Shown here piece after piece: positions 36,001 to 48,911 of a stretch of DNA of 64,000 nt (position 1 is its first letter; each line of letters begins with the position of its first letter). Source of the stretch: Seiridium cupressi (Eukaryota; Ascomycota; Sordariomycetes; Amphisphaeriales; Sporocadaceae); the NCBI GenBank assembly GCA_036674765.1, contig JARVKI010000011.1, positions 496,001 to 560,000 on the forward strand, read 5' to 3'. The notes beneath the pieces are model-generated. The model saw only the letters and a program-made list of their open reading frames with translations, made no database searches and was not told the DNA's origin. The position numbers and the translations under genes are program-made.

Positions 36001-39000
36001 TCAGTCAAGGCCTTGGGTGTTGAACTTGGACGTTTCACGCTTGTGTTCTGTTGCGACGATACCTTTGACGATGGTGCCATGGGCAGAATTTTTCTCGGTC
36101 TTTGCCAAGTTGGCGCATGGGGTTGTTTCGATGAGTTCAATCGTCTCGAGGAAAGGATATTGTCTGCCGTATCCCAGCAGATCCAAGACATCCAGCTTGG
36201 TTTGAAGAACGAGTCCAAAGTAAAGCTGAAGGACGATTCGGCGCCGGTCTTGGTCAACACCAACAGTGGTATCTTCATCACCATGAACCCTGGCTACGCT
36301 GGCCGTTCTAATTTGCCAGACAACCTGAAGAAGCTGTTCCGTAGCGTCGCCATGTCCAAGCCCGACAAGGAGCTCATCGCCGAGGTCATGCTCTACTCTC
36401 AGGGCTTTAAGCAAGCCAAGCAGCTGTCTAAGCAAGTCGTGCCTTTCTTTGACCAATGCAAAGCAAAGCTGGAGCACGAGTCACATTATGACTTCGGTCT
36501 TCGTGCTTTAAAAAGTGTGCTTGTGAGCTCTGGTGGTCTCAAACGTGCTCGTATCACAGTTACCCATGGAGAGATTGGTTCCGAAGAAGTTGTTGAGCCA
36601 GAGATTATCGTACAGAGCATACGCGAAACCGTGGCACCAAAACTACTCCAGAGAGATGTAGCGATAATGGAGGCGGTTGAGGCACAATCTTTCCCTGGAG
36701 TGCAGTATGTGCCTGGCGATCTCGGTAAGCTGGAGGAAGCAATCCGAACGCTAGCGAAAGCAAGAAATCTGGTCATAGGCGACACCTGGATGACCAAGAT
36801 CATTCAGCTATACCAGATTCAGAACATTCACCATGGTGTTATGATGGTTGGAAGTTCTGGATCAGGAAAGTCAGTCGCCTGGAGGTTGCTTCTCGACGCC
36901 CTCAAGGAGGCGGAAGGCGTCCAGGGTGTCTGCCACGTCATTGATTCCAAGGTGATGTCCAAAGAAGCCTTATACGGAGTTCTCGATCCCACCACGCGTG
37001 AATGGACAGATGGTCTATTTACCAGCATATTGCGAGCAATCATTGACAACCTTCGCGGGGAAGACAGCAAGCGTCACTGGATCGTTTTTGACGGCGATGT
37101 TGACCCAGAGTGGGTTGAGAACTTGAACTCTGTTCTCGATGACAACAAGCTCCTGACTTTGCCCAACGGTGAGCGTCTCAACTTGCCACCAAATGTCCGT
37201 GTCATGTTCGAGGTTGAACATCTGAAGCATGCTACTTTGGCAACGGTCAGTCGATGTGGTATGGTGTGGTTCAGCGAGGACGTTGTGACGCCAAACATGA
37301 TGGTCTCCCATTATCTTGAGGGACTACGCAACAATCTCTTTGAGGACCTAGACGAGGACATCCTTGTCGATCTAAACAGCACGCAGGCTCTAGCGTTGCA
37401 AAAGCAAGTCGCTGATCTGCTGAACGACTTCTTGACGACAGACAGCTTCATCCACGCTGCTCTGAAAGAAGCTCAGAATTACAACCACATCATGGAGTTC
37501 ACCACAACTCGCGTACTGGAGACGTTGTTTTCGTTATTAAACAAGGCCATCCGCAACGTCATCGAATACAATGCACAGCACAGCGACTTCCCTTTGGATG
37601 CAGATCAAACCGAGGCCTATGTGGCGAAGAAACTCTTGCTTGCCCTGGTCTGGGCATTCACAGGCGATTGCCCGCTTGTGGACCGCAAAGCGTTCGGAGA
37701 CAATATTGCTAGTCTGGCGAGCTTTGGGTCACCACCCCTCGATGGTGCTAGCTCGCTAATTGACTTCAACGTTTCTCTTCCCCGGGCTGAATGGACTCCA
37801 TGGCAGAACCAGGTGCCCACCATCGAAGTCAACACACACTCCATAATCCAAACCGACGTCGTCATTCCTACTCTTGACACGGTTCGCCACGAGGATGTGC
37901 TGTACTCCTGGCTTGCAGACCACAAGCCTCTTCTGCTATGTGGCCCCCCTGGTTCCGGTAAGACAATGACACTGTTCAGCGCACTGCGCAAACTGCCAAA
38001 TATGGAGGTCGCTGGCCTCAACTTCTCGAGCGCTACCACTCCCGATCTTCTCATCAAGACCTTTGACCAGTACTGCGAATACAAGAAGACCCTGAACGGC
38101 GTGGTCCTTTCACCAACCCAAACCGGCAGGTGGCTGGTGGTCTTCTGCGATGAGATCAACTTGCCTGCCCAAGACCGGTATGGCACTCAGCGAGCCATCT
38201 CTTTCCTTCGACAACTGGTTGAGCATAACGGATTTTGGAGAACAAAAGATAAGGCATGGGTCACCCTTGACAGGATCCAATTCGTGGGCGCTTGCAATCC
38301 GCCAACTGATGCTGGACGTACGCCTCTCACTCCCAGATTCCTCAGACATGCGCCACTGATCATGGTTGATTATCCCGGAGAGATTTCCCTCAACCAGATT
38401 TACGGGACTTTCAACAGTGCTGTGCTCAAGACTCAAAATTCGCTTCGTGGTCACTCTGATCAGCTCACGCAAGCTATGGTTCGATTCTACTTGGAATCTC
38501 AAAAGAGGTTTACGGCCAAGGATCAGCCACACTACGTCTACAGTCCACGTGAGTTGACAAGATGGGTGCGCGGCGTGTACGAAGCGATCCAGCCTCTCGA
38601 GACTCTTGACCTCGAAGGCTTGATCCGGGTATGGGCTCATGAAGCTCTCCGTCTTTTCCAAGATCGCTTAGTGACAGAGACCGAGCGCCAATGGACGGGC
38701 GAAGCAATCAAGCGAATCGCACTTGAGTTCTTCCCCAACATTAGCGAAGCCAAGGCCCTCGGTGGTCCAATTCTTTACTCGAACTGGCTCGACAAGAACT
38801 ACGTCCCAGTTGATAGGGAACAACTGCGTGAGTATGTCAAAGAGCGTCTCAAGACTTTCTGCGAAGAAGAAGTTGATGTCCCTCTGGTTCTGTTCAATGA
38901 GGTGCTTGAACATGTCTTGCGCATTGACCGTGTTTTCCGACAGCCTCAAGGTCATTTAATCCTCATTGGTGTCAGCGGTAGCGGAAAGACGACACTGTCC

Positions 39001-42000
39001 CGTTTTGTGGCCTGGATGAATGGTCTGAAGGTCTTCCAGATCAAGGTCCACGGCAAGTATTCTGCAGCCGACTTCGACGATGACCTGCGGGACGTTCTCC
39101 GGCGCTGTGGTACCAAGGGCGAAAAGATATGTTTCATCATGGACGAATCCAACGTTCTGGACTCTGGTTTCCTCGAGAGAATGAACACACTGCTAGCCAA
39201 TGCCGAGGTTCCTGGTCTCTTTGAGGGAGATGAGTACACCACCCTGATGACAGCCTGTCGAGAAGGCGCACAGAGAGATGGCCAGATTCTTGATTCCAAC
39301 GACGAACTGTACAAGTGGTTTACTGGACAGATTGTCAAGAACCTGCACGTGGTGTTCACTATGAACCCCCCAGAGGAAGGTCTTTCTTCGAAGGCTGCTA
39401 CCAGCCCCGCTCTCTTTAACCGTTGCGTGCTCAACTGGATGGGAGATTGGTCCGACGAAGCTTTCTTCCAGGTCGGAAAGGAACTGACGACATCCGTCGA
39501 TCTTGACAAGCCTGGCTTCGTGTCCGCCGATGGGATTCCTGTAGCATATCGTGGGCTAGAACTCCCCGCTTCCCACAGAGATACTGTGGTCAACTCCATG
39601 GTTTACGTTCACCATTCTCTCCATCACTTCAACCGCCGGCTACGTACGCAGCAGAACAAGGCTACTTTCCTCACACCACGCCACTTCTTGGACTTTGTGG
39701 CGCAATACGTAAAGCTGTATAGAGAGAAACGTGGTGAGCTTGAAGATCAACAACGTCACATCAATGTCGGTCTTGATAAGCTTAAACACACCTCCCAAGC
39801 GGTCGACCAGCTCAAGCTCGAGCTGGCTAGCACCATCAAGGAACTGGATGCCAAGAAGAAAAAAGCTGACGCGAAACTTTTGGAAATTGTCACGCTCAGC
39901 AAACAGGCCGATACGAAAAAGGCCGCAGCTGTCGAATACGACAGAGAGCTCAAAGAGAGCAGGGCTGCAGCCGATGCACGGTCAAGAACAGTCCAACTGG
40001 AACTTAGCGAAGCAACGCCAGCTATCGAGTCAGCACAAGCTGCTGTCCAGAACATCAAGAAAAACCAGATGAACGAAGTGCAATCGCTTAACAACCCGCC
40101 CATTGCGGTCAAAAACACAATCTCTGCAGTCGTAACCCTCCTTGGCCATGGCGACAAGGCTGGCGACTGGGTTGGTTGTAGAGCAATTGTGCGGGCGGGC
40201 GACTTCCGTGCTAGAGTGGCAGACTATAGTGCGGAAAAGCAGCTGAGCAAAGCAACGCGAATGGCTGTGAAACAAAAGTACTTCAGCGATCCAAATTTCA
40301 CGGTTGAAAGTGTCACCAAATCCAGCAAAGCCTGCGGGCCACTGTTACAGTGGGTCGAAGCCCAGATCAAATATGCAAACATTCTAGAACAAGTCGGACC
40401 ACTCAACCGGGAGGTCGCAGAACTTGAATCGAAGCTGACCGATATCGAGGCGCAAGCCAAAGCAGTGAATGCTGAAATCGAGAAGCTTACGCGTATGGAC
40501 GAGCAGTACAATGTTGAGTACACCCAACTCCAAGCTGAGCTCCTGGAGATGAAAAACAAGAGTAATCAACTCAATGCCAAACTGGACCGCAGTACAAAAC
40601 TGCTCGGTGACCTTTCCTCCGAGGAGGTCCGCTGGGAAGAGTCAAGCAAGGCTTTCGAAACCCAGATAAGCACCCTTGTCGGCGATGTGCTGCTGGCTGC
40701 TGCTTTCCTAGCATATGGGGGTCTGTATGACCAGGTGTTCCGCAGATCCATGATGGACGATTGGTTGCAGCAACTCACATCTTCTGGTCTCAAGTTCAAG
40801 CAACCAAACCCGATGACTGAGTACCTATCAACAGCAGACGAGCGACTGGGTTGGCAGTCAAACGGTCTCCCAGTTGATGATCTATGCACCGAGAATGCCA
40901 TCATACTGAAGCTCTATAACCGCTACCCACTTATTGTTGATCCATCCGGCGGTGTTACAGACTTTCTGCTGAAGGATTTCAAGGAGCGTCGGCTGACCGT
41001 CACAAGTTTCCTGGATGCAAATTTCGCCAAGCAGCTCGAGAGTGCCATTCGGTTTGGCAATGCCATCTTGATACAAGATGCAGAGCATTTGGACCCCGTC
41101 TTGAATCCGGTCCTGAACAGGGAGTACCAGAGGACTGGAGGTCGCGTCTTGATCCAGCTTGGCAAGCAGCAGATCGACTTTTCACCTTCGTTCAAGCTCT
41201 ATCTCTCGACACGAGATCCGTCTGTTTCATTCCCTCCAGACATTTGCAGTCGTACCACGTTCGTCAACTTCACGGTCACCCAGAGCAGTCTCCGGACCCA
41301 ATCGCTTGACCAAGTGTTGAAGTCCGAGAGGCCAGACGTTGACGAGAAGAGATCCAACCTTATCAAGGCTCAGGGTGAATACAAGGTCAGACTGAGGAAG
41401 CTTGAAGATAACCTTCTGCAAGCTCTGAATGAGTCTGAGGGTGAACTTCTCGAGAACGACAACGTCATTGGCAAACTCGAGGCACTCAAAAAGGAAGCTG
41501 CCGAGATATCTGCTAAGATGAGCAATACTGAGGGCTTTATGGCCGAGCTCGAGACGACCACAAGTCAGTACAACGTCGTCGCTCAGTCTTGCAGTGCAAT
41601 ATTTTCTGTGCTGGACCAGCTGCACAATGTCGATCGCTTCTACCAGTTCTCATTGCAATACTTCTTAGACATCTTCACGAAAGTACTTCATGGAAATAAG
41701 AACTTGGCAAACGAGTCAAAGGAGAACTACGAAGTCCGCCGCAAGATCATTGTGCGGGATCTATTCACCAGCACATTCAGGCAGACTGCACTTAGTCTTT
41801 TCCAGAAACATCTCATCATTTTTGCTTTGCTGCTAGTCCGCGCAGCGCCGAAGCAACTGTATGCTATGGACAAAGACTTGGTTGACCTCGTCCTGAGTGA
41901 GTCAGTCAAAGGCCAGGATCTCTCGGCCGATGCCAGCTCCAAAGATGAGGCTTTCGCACGAGCAAAGGAAATTGGTGTACTTGGCGACAAGCTCGACCAG

Positions 42001-43289
42001 GTTCCAGCCGAGGCTTGGAACAAGTTCTTCACCGAAGAATTGGCTGAGACTTGCATTCCACAGGTGTGGGAGCCTGACAGCAACCCTTACGACCAGGGTT
42101 TAATATCCCTGTTGCTGGTCAAGTTGTTCCGCATTGACCGTTTCGTACCAGCAGCAGAACAATTCGTGACATCCGTATTCGGTCCTGAATTCTTCGACGT
42201 CACTGAGGATCTCAAGCAGACAACAGAACAAGTCAAACTGGGCACGCCGATCTCACTAGTCTCGACCAGGGGATTCGATGCGAGCTACAAAGTCGATAAC
42301 CTCGTCCAGCGGATGGGCATTTCCTGCACCAACGTTGCAATGGGTTCCAAGAAGTCCCAAGACGTTGCCGATAAAGCCATCGCAGACGCTGCTAGCAATG
42401 GGCGCTGGGTGCTTGTCAAGAATGTTCACCTTACCCCAGATTGGCTCCAGTCTCTCGAAAAGAGACTTGAATCCAAACGACCCCACCCAGACTTTAGACT
42501 TTTCCTGTCAATGGAAGCTCAACCCAAAATTCCAATCAACTTTCTGAGAGCTTCTCGTATCCTCATGGCCGAGCAACCTGCTGGTGTTAGGGCAAACATG
42601 AAGGATACAATGACCTCGGTGACAGACAGAGCCACCAAGGATCCGCGCGAGAGGACTCGGGTCTACTTTCTGCTGTCATTCTTGCATGCAGTGATTCAGG
42701 AACGCTTGCGTTATGCGCCCCTGGGTTGGAAACAGTTCTGGGAGTTCAATGATGCCGATGTAAGTGTTATCCTGGGTACAAAACGTGCGCTGCAGCTGCT
42801 AACAAAACTGGATAGTATGAATGTTCTGCCTTTATAATTGATACCTGGCTCGAAATGGTCGCCCAGGCCCGCTCCAACATCGATCCCAAAAACATTCCCT
42901 GGGACATGATCCGTAGCCTTGTGCGCATCACCTACGGCGGAAAGATCGATGACGAAGGAGACTATCAAGTCCTTGACAACCTGGTGGACAGAATCCTGAA
43001 CATGGACGCTTTCGAGCACGAACACAAGCTCGTCGAGGACACGGAGAGCAACGCTCTCGTCGTTCCGAGCGATGGTAATTTCCAGGCATTCATGACCTGG
43101 ATCAACAAGTTGCCCGAGCGCGAGCCCCCAACGTACTTGGGACTGCCAGCTAATGCAGAGAAACTTCTACTCGCCGCCCAGAGCATGGAGGTCATTAGCC
43201 AGACAAGAGATATTGGCCAGAAGCTCGATGAGGGCGAACAGCTCATGGATGACGGCGAGGACAACAAGCACGAAGAGATCGCTGCATGA
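30081..43289 (+). CDS. dyn1: Cytoplasmic dynein-1 heavy chain
   Basis: Minus-end microtubule motor for nuclear positioning and retrograde transport of endosomes and vesicles (nudA of Aspergillus, ro-1 of Neurospora). Exons are 30081-30378, 30458-42759 and 42816-43289, giving 4357 aa, the usual fungal length; the introns are 79 and 56 bp. In order: tail (to about 1200) for dimerisation and intermediate-chain binding, linker (about 1250-1650), then the AAA ring. P-loops are GPAGTGKTE at about 1939 (AAA1, main ATPase), GSSGSGKS at 2231 (AAA2), GPPGSGKT at 2595 (AAA3) and GVSGSGKT at 2937 (AAA4). The antiparallel stalk is at about 3200-3510, with the microtubule-binding tip around [13 protein letters not shown] (about 3310). 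The protein stops shortly after [15 protein letters not shown], so it lacks the roughly 300-residue C-terminal domain of animal dyneins, as expected for fungi. Nearly all is one 12.3-kb exon. Confidence 0.97.
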
Positions 43290-43932
43290 GCACGGTGGTG
43301 AGCAAAAGAGGTGTAAGAACGTGTGTTGGAAAGCACAAAGAGTGCGTGTACGAAGAGCTGGTGTGTTGGTAATCGCGATCTGTAGAACTGGGCATCAGAC
43401 ATGGAGGAATGGGACTGCCGCCATCGTCTTTTCCCCTCTTGCATTTGATACCCCCAGACCGTCGTATGTCTTTTTGTTCCCTTTATTTCACAGACAGGGC
43501 TCGGAACAAGTCAGAAGATTGGCCGAGCAGCCTGTCTGCCTTCGACTGTACATATTAGTGTTAGATTGAGTAAATGAGTTATTATTACTTAATTTCCCCC
43601 CTCTTTGAATTCCTGCCTACGACGTAATGCACTTTGATGTTTACCCAAGCAAGGATCTGGGAGGTCGATATCACTCCGGATATGGGCAAGGCGCCCCTTT
43701 GTAGGTCAGTTTGGTCTATGTACGCATATTAAAACGCTATATTCAAATCAGATAAATACATGATCACCCTGTGCGGATAGCATCTCGAAGCTTGGTCTGA
43801 GTATCCGTGGCACCCCTGTGTCGATACTTGATAAATTAACGAACGAATTACTCATCACTAATTACTCCTAAGTAAGCTCTTAGGAATTACGTCTAGATAT
43901 CAAGAAACCTCGAGTATCTGGGATGCAGGGTA
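43290..43932. other. Convergent intergenic region, 643 bp
   Basis: 3' regions of the dynein gene and the alpha/beta-hydrolase gene. AT-rich from 43,560 on. No gene seen. Confidence 0.55.
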
Positions 43933-45271
43933 CTACTGCACCGAAAACCCCGCCAATGCAGCATTCCTATATGTGCCAAAATACCCAATCGTGGTCGTCA
44001 CCTTGTCGGTGAGCCAAGACAAATCAACAACTTCCAAAGGTGAGCTGTCCGTTGCCAGCCATCTGCCAACGCGGTTTGCAACCCACACGGGGTTCTCATC
44101 GGCTGTGATGAATTAGTCTACAATGCAAAGAAAGGGTCTGTGTTGTGGAAAGAAAGACGGACATGAGCTACCTAACGGCAGCTCGAGGGAAAGGGGAAGA
44201 AGAAACAAAAGTTTCAAAGCTCATGGTAACTTACCAATCCAATGGCCGGCTTTGGGCACAACATCGATCTCCGTAGTATCGCTGAAATTGCCCATTAATT
44301 TCTGCAGAATGCTTGGAATACCAAAACTGGACTCGCCACCTAAACCTAAAACTGGCATAGGTAATTTCGAGCCCGACAGCAAGCCGTGGAAAAAGCTATG
44401 ATCCGCGGCGACGGTTGCGGCTGCGAAGGGGCCCAGCATCTATGTCGGATTAGAGTTAATAATAGTTCGTAGGCAGGGGATCTGGGAGCCATAAAACAGG
44501 CACTGGAAGGTGTTTGACTCGAGCAAATTGGATTCACCCCGAAAAACAGTCCAAGGATGAAAGGAAAGAACCCAAGAATGTACTTACAGCCCTCAAGAAG
44601 CCCGGCTTAGCAATGCTGCTTGTATAACGGTTTATGGTGTCCTCTGAAAAAGCCGTGACACCACTGTACGAGCCGTGGAAGAAATACCAGTTCAAAAACT
44701 GCTTCTCCTTTCCGGACATAAGGAACTCGGCAAAGTCTGGGATCTGGAAGAAGGCTAGTTGCGGGTTGGCATACAAGTCCCAGAACGGCGCAGGCGCCGC
44801 CGCGTCCTCGTAACCGAAGCCCGGCAGCGCGTATTCGCTCAGCCCGAGCATCTTGACGGCTGCCGGATACTTGAGTGCGAGAGCCGTGGCGAACCCAACA
44901 CCTTTGTCGTGGCTGAAGACGTACGTCTTGTTCACGCCAAGGAAGTCGAGTACACCCTTCAGGTCTTCGGCCGTGGCGGAGGCACTATAGTTGCCATCGG
45001 GTGGAATGGAGGAGTCGCCGGCGCCGCGGTTGTCAGGCGCAATCACGGTGTAGTTCTCTGCGAGGATCGGGCCAATGGTCTGCCAAGTCAAAGAGTACTG
45101 CGGATTGCCGTGCACGAGGAGGAGAGGAGGGCCCGAGCCGGAATACCGGAAGTGTATGGATACATCTTGGAGGCTGACGCGGCCGTGATCCCATTCATCC
45201 CAGGGTCTGAGGGATGTTACAAGTGCTGGCAGCACCGAGAGGAATGCGACGACAAAGATTATGGCGTACAT
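43933..45271 (-). CDS. Secreted alpha/beta-hydrolase, epoxide hydrolase/haloalkanoate dehalogenase type
   Basis: Hydrolase of the epoxide-hydrolase branch. Exons are 44588-45271, 44235-44439 and 43933-44102 (352 aa); introns of 148 and 132 bp start GTAAGT. Residues 1-20 (MYAIIFVVAFLSVLPALVTS) form a signal peptide. The oxyanion loop is HGNP at 54-57. The nucleophile elbow is SHDKGVG with Asp122 in place of the Ser of esterases, which marks epoxide hydrolases and dehalogenases. The catalytic His is His294 in KAGHWI. The lid contains several Tyr and Trp (for example NWYFFHGSY), and epoxide hydrolases use lid tyrosines to polarise the epoxide. Secretion suggests action on an external substrate. 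Substrate not determinable from sequence. The last exon was placed by frame and splice signals. Confidence 0.85.
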
Positions 45272-46359
45272 CGTGGCACGTCGTTCAATGATTAATTTAA
45301 AAGAGATACCAAAATTCTTGCCAGAATCATCAGTCTACTTCAGAGCAGCATTGGTCCTGCGAGGCAAGACAATGTTATATATCCGCCCGCCAAGTCATGT
45401 TATGCCCGTGTCCATGATAGCCGGGACTCAAAGGTCCTGACTAATCCCTGTGCCTTAGAACATAAAATCAAAATTCGATCCCTGCTCTGACGTAGGCAGG
45501 ATGGGGGTGAAAATTCCTTGGGAGAACCAATTGCAGAGGGACTTTCGGGTAGATGGTGCGCAGTGAGTTTGAGACATTATGTGTTGTCGGCTGTCAGCTT
45601 TTAGCCTAAGATTGTAATGTGTGGATCGTTATAGACGCGTTGCCGGGCCTCTATTGCCGGGGTCTCATTGTTCCTGGACAGTTCTGCGCAGAAGGCGATT
45701 TGTAAGATATATCAGATGTCAGATGTGTAATGCTCCACCGGTATTCTCTTGGCTCCTTGTGATTGGAGGCCAGTGTGTAGCGGTCACAAAAGCCAAATTC
45801 CCCCGGCCGTCCATGTAACATAATACAGGTCCCACATGTTTTCTAAGCGTAGCGATTGGACGCTCTGAAATACAGGTGCTACGGGTCAGCTGAGTTTTCG
45901 CTGCTGCTCGGCGGAACGCCGATGTTAAAAAGCCGCTTGGTCAGGCTCGCCAAGAACAACCCTGGGCAAAGACCCAGGACAACACTCGTGGGATGCGACC
46001 CCCTGGTTGTGTAGACATAGCCGTGGGCTACCGATTACGCTGTGCTCACGGTCCTGCCCGTTAATAAGCTCAGGTATGTCATGTCCTGAGATGTCGTTCG
46101 TAACTTGAGGATCCTGAGCAAACTTCACGACTGCTTTAGCTCAAGGCTCGCAGTTGTGACTTGAATCGGCCAGACTTCGTGCCCTTTCGAGACATAGTTA
46201 TACCGGTTCAAAGGGCGACGTCATGGAATTTCTCGGTAGACGATTCTTGTAAAGTACGACTTGTGAAGTACGACTTGTGAAGTACGACTTGTGAAGTACG
46301 ACTTGTGAAGTATGACTTGTGAAGTACGACTTATGGACGGAGTATCGTATTGAGACGAA
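45272..46359. other. Intergenic, 1.09 kb, upstream of hydrolase and 3' of the QutR-like gene
   Basis: Holds the promoter of the hydrolase gene and the 3' region of the QutR-like gene, both on the minus strand, with a 14-bp tandem array at 46252-46335 (listed separately). No gene seen. Confidence 0.55.
46252..46335 (+). repeat. 14-bp tandem repeat, six copies
   Basis: The unit AAGTACGACTTGTG occurs six times head to tail: four perfect copies, then two with one change each (TATGACTT and ACTTATG). Each unit has the partly palindromic core AAGT-ACG-ACTT. The array ends 24 bp beyond the stop codon of the QutR-like gene, so it is probably within its 3' UTR. It is likely length-variable. Confidence 0.93.
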
Positions 46360-48911
46360 TCATCGTCTAGCTTCAAACGGTGCGCAATTCTTCTCCCAAT
46401 TCTCATTGCAAACCGTGCGCATCAAGGCTTTTGGTGCCTTGCGCCCTGTCAACAATTCAAACGCTTCCATCGCCATTTCGGCAACGACTTCAAGGCCATC
46501 GACAATGACCCAGGCCGTGCTGCCAGCTTCTCGTATCTCACGCATTTGCGCGATCAAAGACGTGATGAGAGGCTCGTACGCCAGCTATCAAGAATCAGCG
46601 TCTGTGTTTTCACACAGTAAAGAGTATGGAAAAGAGGAAGGAAATAAGAGAACGGGGAAATTGAATTGCGACCTACCTCAACAACAACACCGCCTGTCGG
46701 GCTCCTGAGCCACTGAGGGGGTAGTCTGAAGTCGATTTTCGAGTCATGGAAATCGCCTGCTGCAGCAACACACGAAACTATCATTGTAGGCTGTTGGTAG
46801 CCTTCAGGCCATTCATCATCTGTCGAGTCAAGCACATGGCAGATGCTCGATCCATTGTGCACAAGATTTCGTTGTTTTGCCCACGCATTGAAGTGCTCCG
46901 CAACCTTCTCGGCATTGGTCTTAGTCCGGTTGAAGATGAAGATCTTGCGGCATCCAAGTTTGACCAAGGCGTAGATAGCTGCTCGGGCCATTCCTCCAGC
47001 ACCTATCACAAGACCAGTAGTCCGAGATGGTTGAACCGTGTTCCGGGGGCTGATGGCGCGACGCAGGCAAGTCATGATCGAGCTCCAATCTGTGTTGTCC
47101 CCATAGAATTTGTTTGTCGAGCCTGCTCTATTACGCGCGTTTGCATGATCCAGGATAGAAGAGGACTCTCCGCGTAGAGGCAGAAGCGTGTTCACAGCAC
47201 CGATAGCTTTCGCGTGTGAACTCAAATGATCAACATGATCCATCATGACAACCTTGAACGGTGCCGTCAGGCAAGCACCGCCAAAATCATGTTCTCGCCG
47301 AAGTCTATCCAATTCCTCAAGTCGGTCGCATTTTCTCGCGTCAAATGAATGGGGCATCATGAGGGCATCATATGCGGCTCGGTGCATGGCGGGCGAAGCG
47401 GAATAATACACTTTCGAGCCTACCGTATAAAATTTCAGAGGATGAAGGCTGCCTTTGCGGAACATCAGACGAAGCGATCCTCGAGTTGTGTTAACACCGG
47501 CGAGATGTTCCCGCGAAGATGCCTTGATCGAGTTATGTCCGACTGGCATAAACGTCCAGCCCTGAAAGGGAACTCGGCTGCCATCAGTCAGGATGCTGCT
47601 ATTCACAGCACCCAGAACTGAATATTCGTAGGCCACGATATGTGGCTTTGGATCTGGCATGGTCTTGATGGTCTCCACTAGCATTTGCCGGCCTACGTCA
47701 TCTCGATCTTGGACGCAGAACCTGGCAAAGCGGACGATGCTGCAACCTAGTGCCTGCGCTCGCTGGAAATACTGCAGGTATATAGGATCGGACCATTTTG
47801 GCGCGTTGAAGCCCTTGATGGTGTAATTTCCAATGATCTTGGATCTTCCTCTCATCGCAAGGACACGAGCTACCAGATTTTCGTTGCGTTCCAGATCGAG
47901 ACTGACGTATTCTACACCAAGGCGAAGGCCATGGAGTAGTAACTCAAGGTCCACGATGTCCCTCTCGTTCTGGGGCCTTTGGCGTTCTTCACGCGGAGTT
48001 TCCTCCACATGATAGACAATCGGCAGGTCGAGTTTGCGGCGAATAAGTGACACCTGCATAGCAAGAAAATCCAGGATGTTGTTCGGCCAGGTGTCAACGA
48101 TGATTTCAACTGCATCCGCCCCTGACTCGAGATCTGTCATGTCGATTTCCTGGCTCAAGAGGTCGGAGAGCCGCAGGCGGAGTATATATGAGTAGGATCG
48201 ATATTCAGGCGGTATTGCGCTGATGGAGAATGGGTTCTCTACCCAAGACCGTGTTAGCCCTTGACCAGTAATCAGATCGACGAATTTGCCAAAATCCTCT
48301 TTCACTCGTAGTAGCCTCGCAGACGCCATAGAAGCAGATCTTAGTCCAGATTCACTTGGGCCACTGCCTTCGCCGCTATTGTCAGAGAGGTTGTAATACT
48401 CTAGATTTGTGTGCTCTCGATGCTTCTGGTCGGCAAAGAACAATCGCTCTGCATCTGCAACGGGGATTTTCAGAAGTCGATATATTTCCTCCTTATCTCG
48501 GTGGACATAGATGACTGGGTTGGTCTCGGAATACTGGAGCAGCAGTCCCTGTGCTTCTCTGCTCCAAGTGCCCATACCACACTCGATCACGCAATGGAAC
48601 CGGTTTGACTGCAACACCTGCGCCAACGTCAAAGTAAGTTGGGTGTTGAGCGCCTCCTTGCCGTATCTCTCCAAGAATTTGGCCCTGCTACACCCGGTTG
48701 CCTGCTCGAAATAATGGTCTTCGGTCAACAGGCGCCTATGGAGATATGTGGCCCCGATAAAACCAAGAGTGCGCTTCCCGGCGCCGCGGCATCCTACCAG
48801 GACAACGGTTGAGTCTGGGTGAAAGACCCTGCGATGTGACACTGGCAGCCCAGTAGGCACGTTCGGTGCCGCCACCTCACGAAAGTTCTGAGCATAGCCT
48901 CCAGCCATCAT
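46360..48911 (-). CDS. qutR: QutR/qa-1S-like repressor (AROM-derived pseudo-enzyme)
   Basis: Homologue of the quinate-pathway repressor, a protein derived from the last three domains of the pentafunctional AROM enzyme. Exons are 46677-48911 and 46360-46584 (819 aa; intron 92 bp, GTAGGT...GATAG, joining GGVVVE to LAYEPLITSLI). Domain 1 (about 30-200) is shikimate-kinase-like with P-loop GCRGAGKRT at 40-48. Domain 2 (about 230-480) is type I dehydroquinase-like, but the catalytic His region reads IIGNYTIKGF and the Schiff-base Lys position appears to be Arg (SIVRFARF), so it is probably inactive. Domain 3 (about 490-819) is shikimate-dehydrogenase-like, keeping LTAPFK, GDNTDW and the GAGGMAR nucleotide loop. 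It is divergent from a Zn2Cys6 regulator. QutR proteins bind pathway intermediates and block the activator; here the target is unknown because no quinate catabolic genes are in view. The start is the first of two ATGs at 48911. Confidence 0.88.

Noticed and set aside
42757..43289. Dynein heavy chain seeming to lack about 300 C-terminal residues
   Set aside because: Fungal dynein-1 heavy chains normally lack the animal-type C-terminal domain and have about 4,350 residues, so this is not a truncation.
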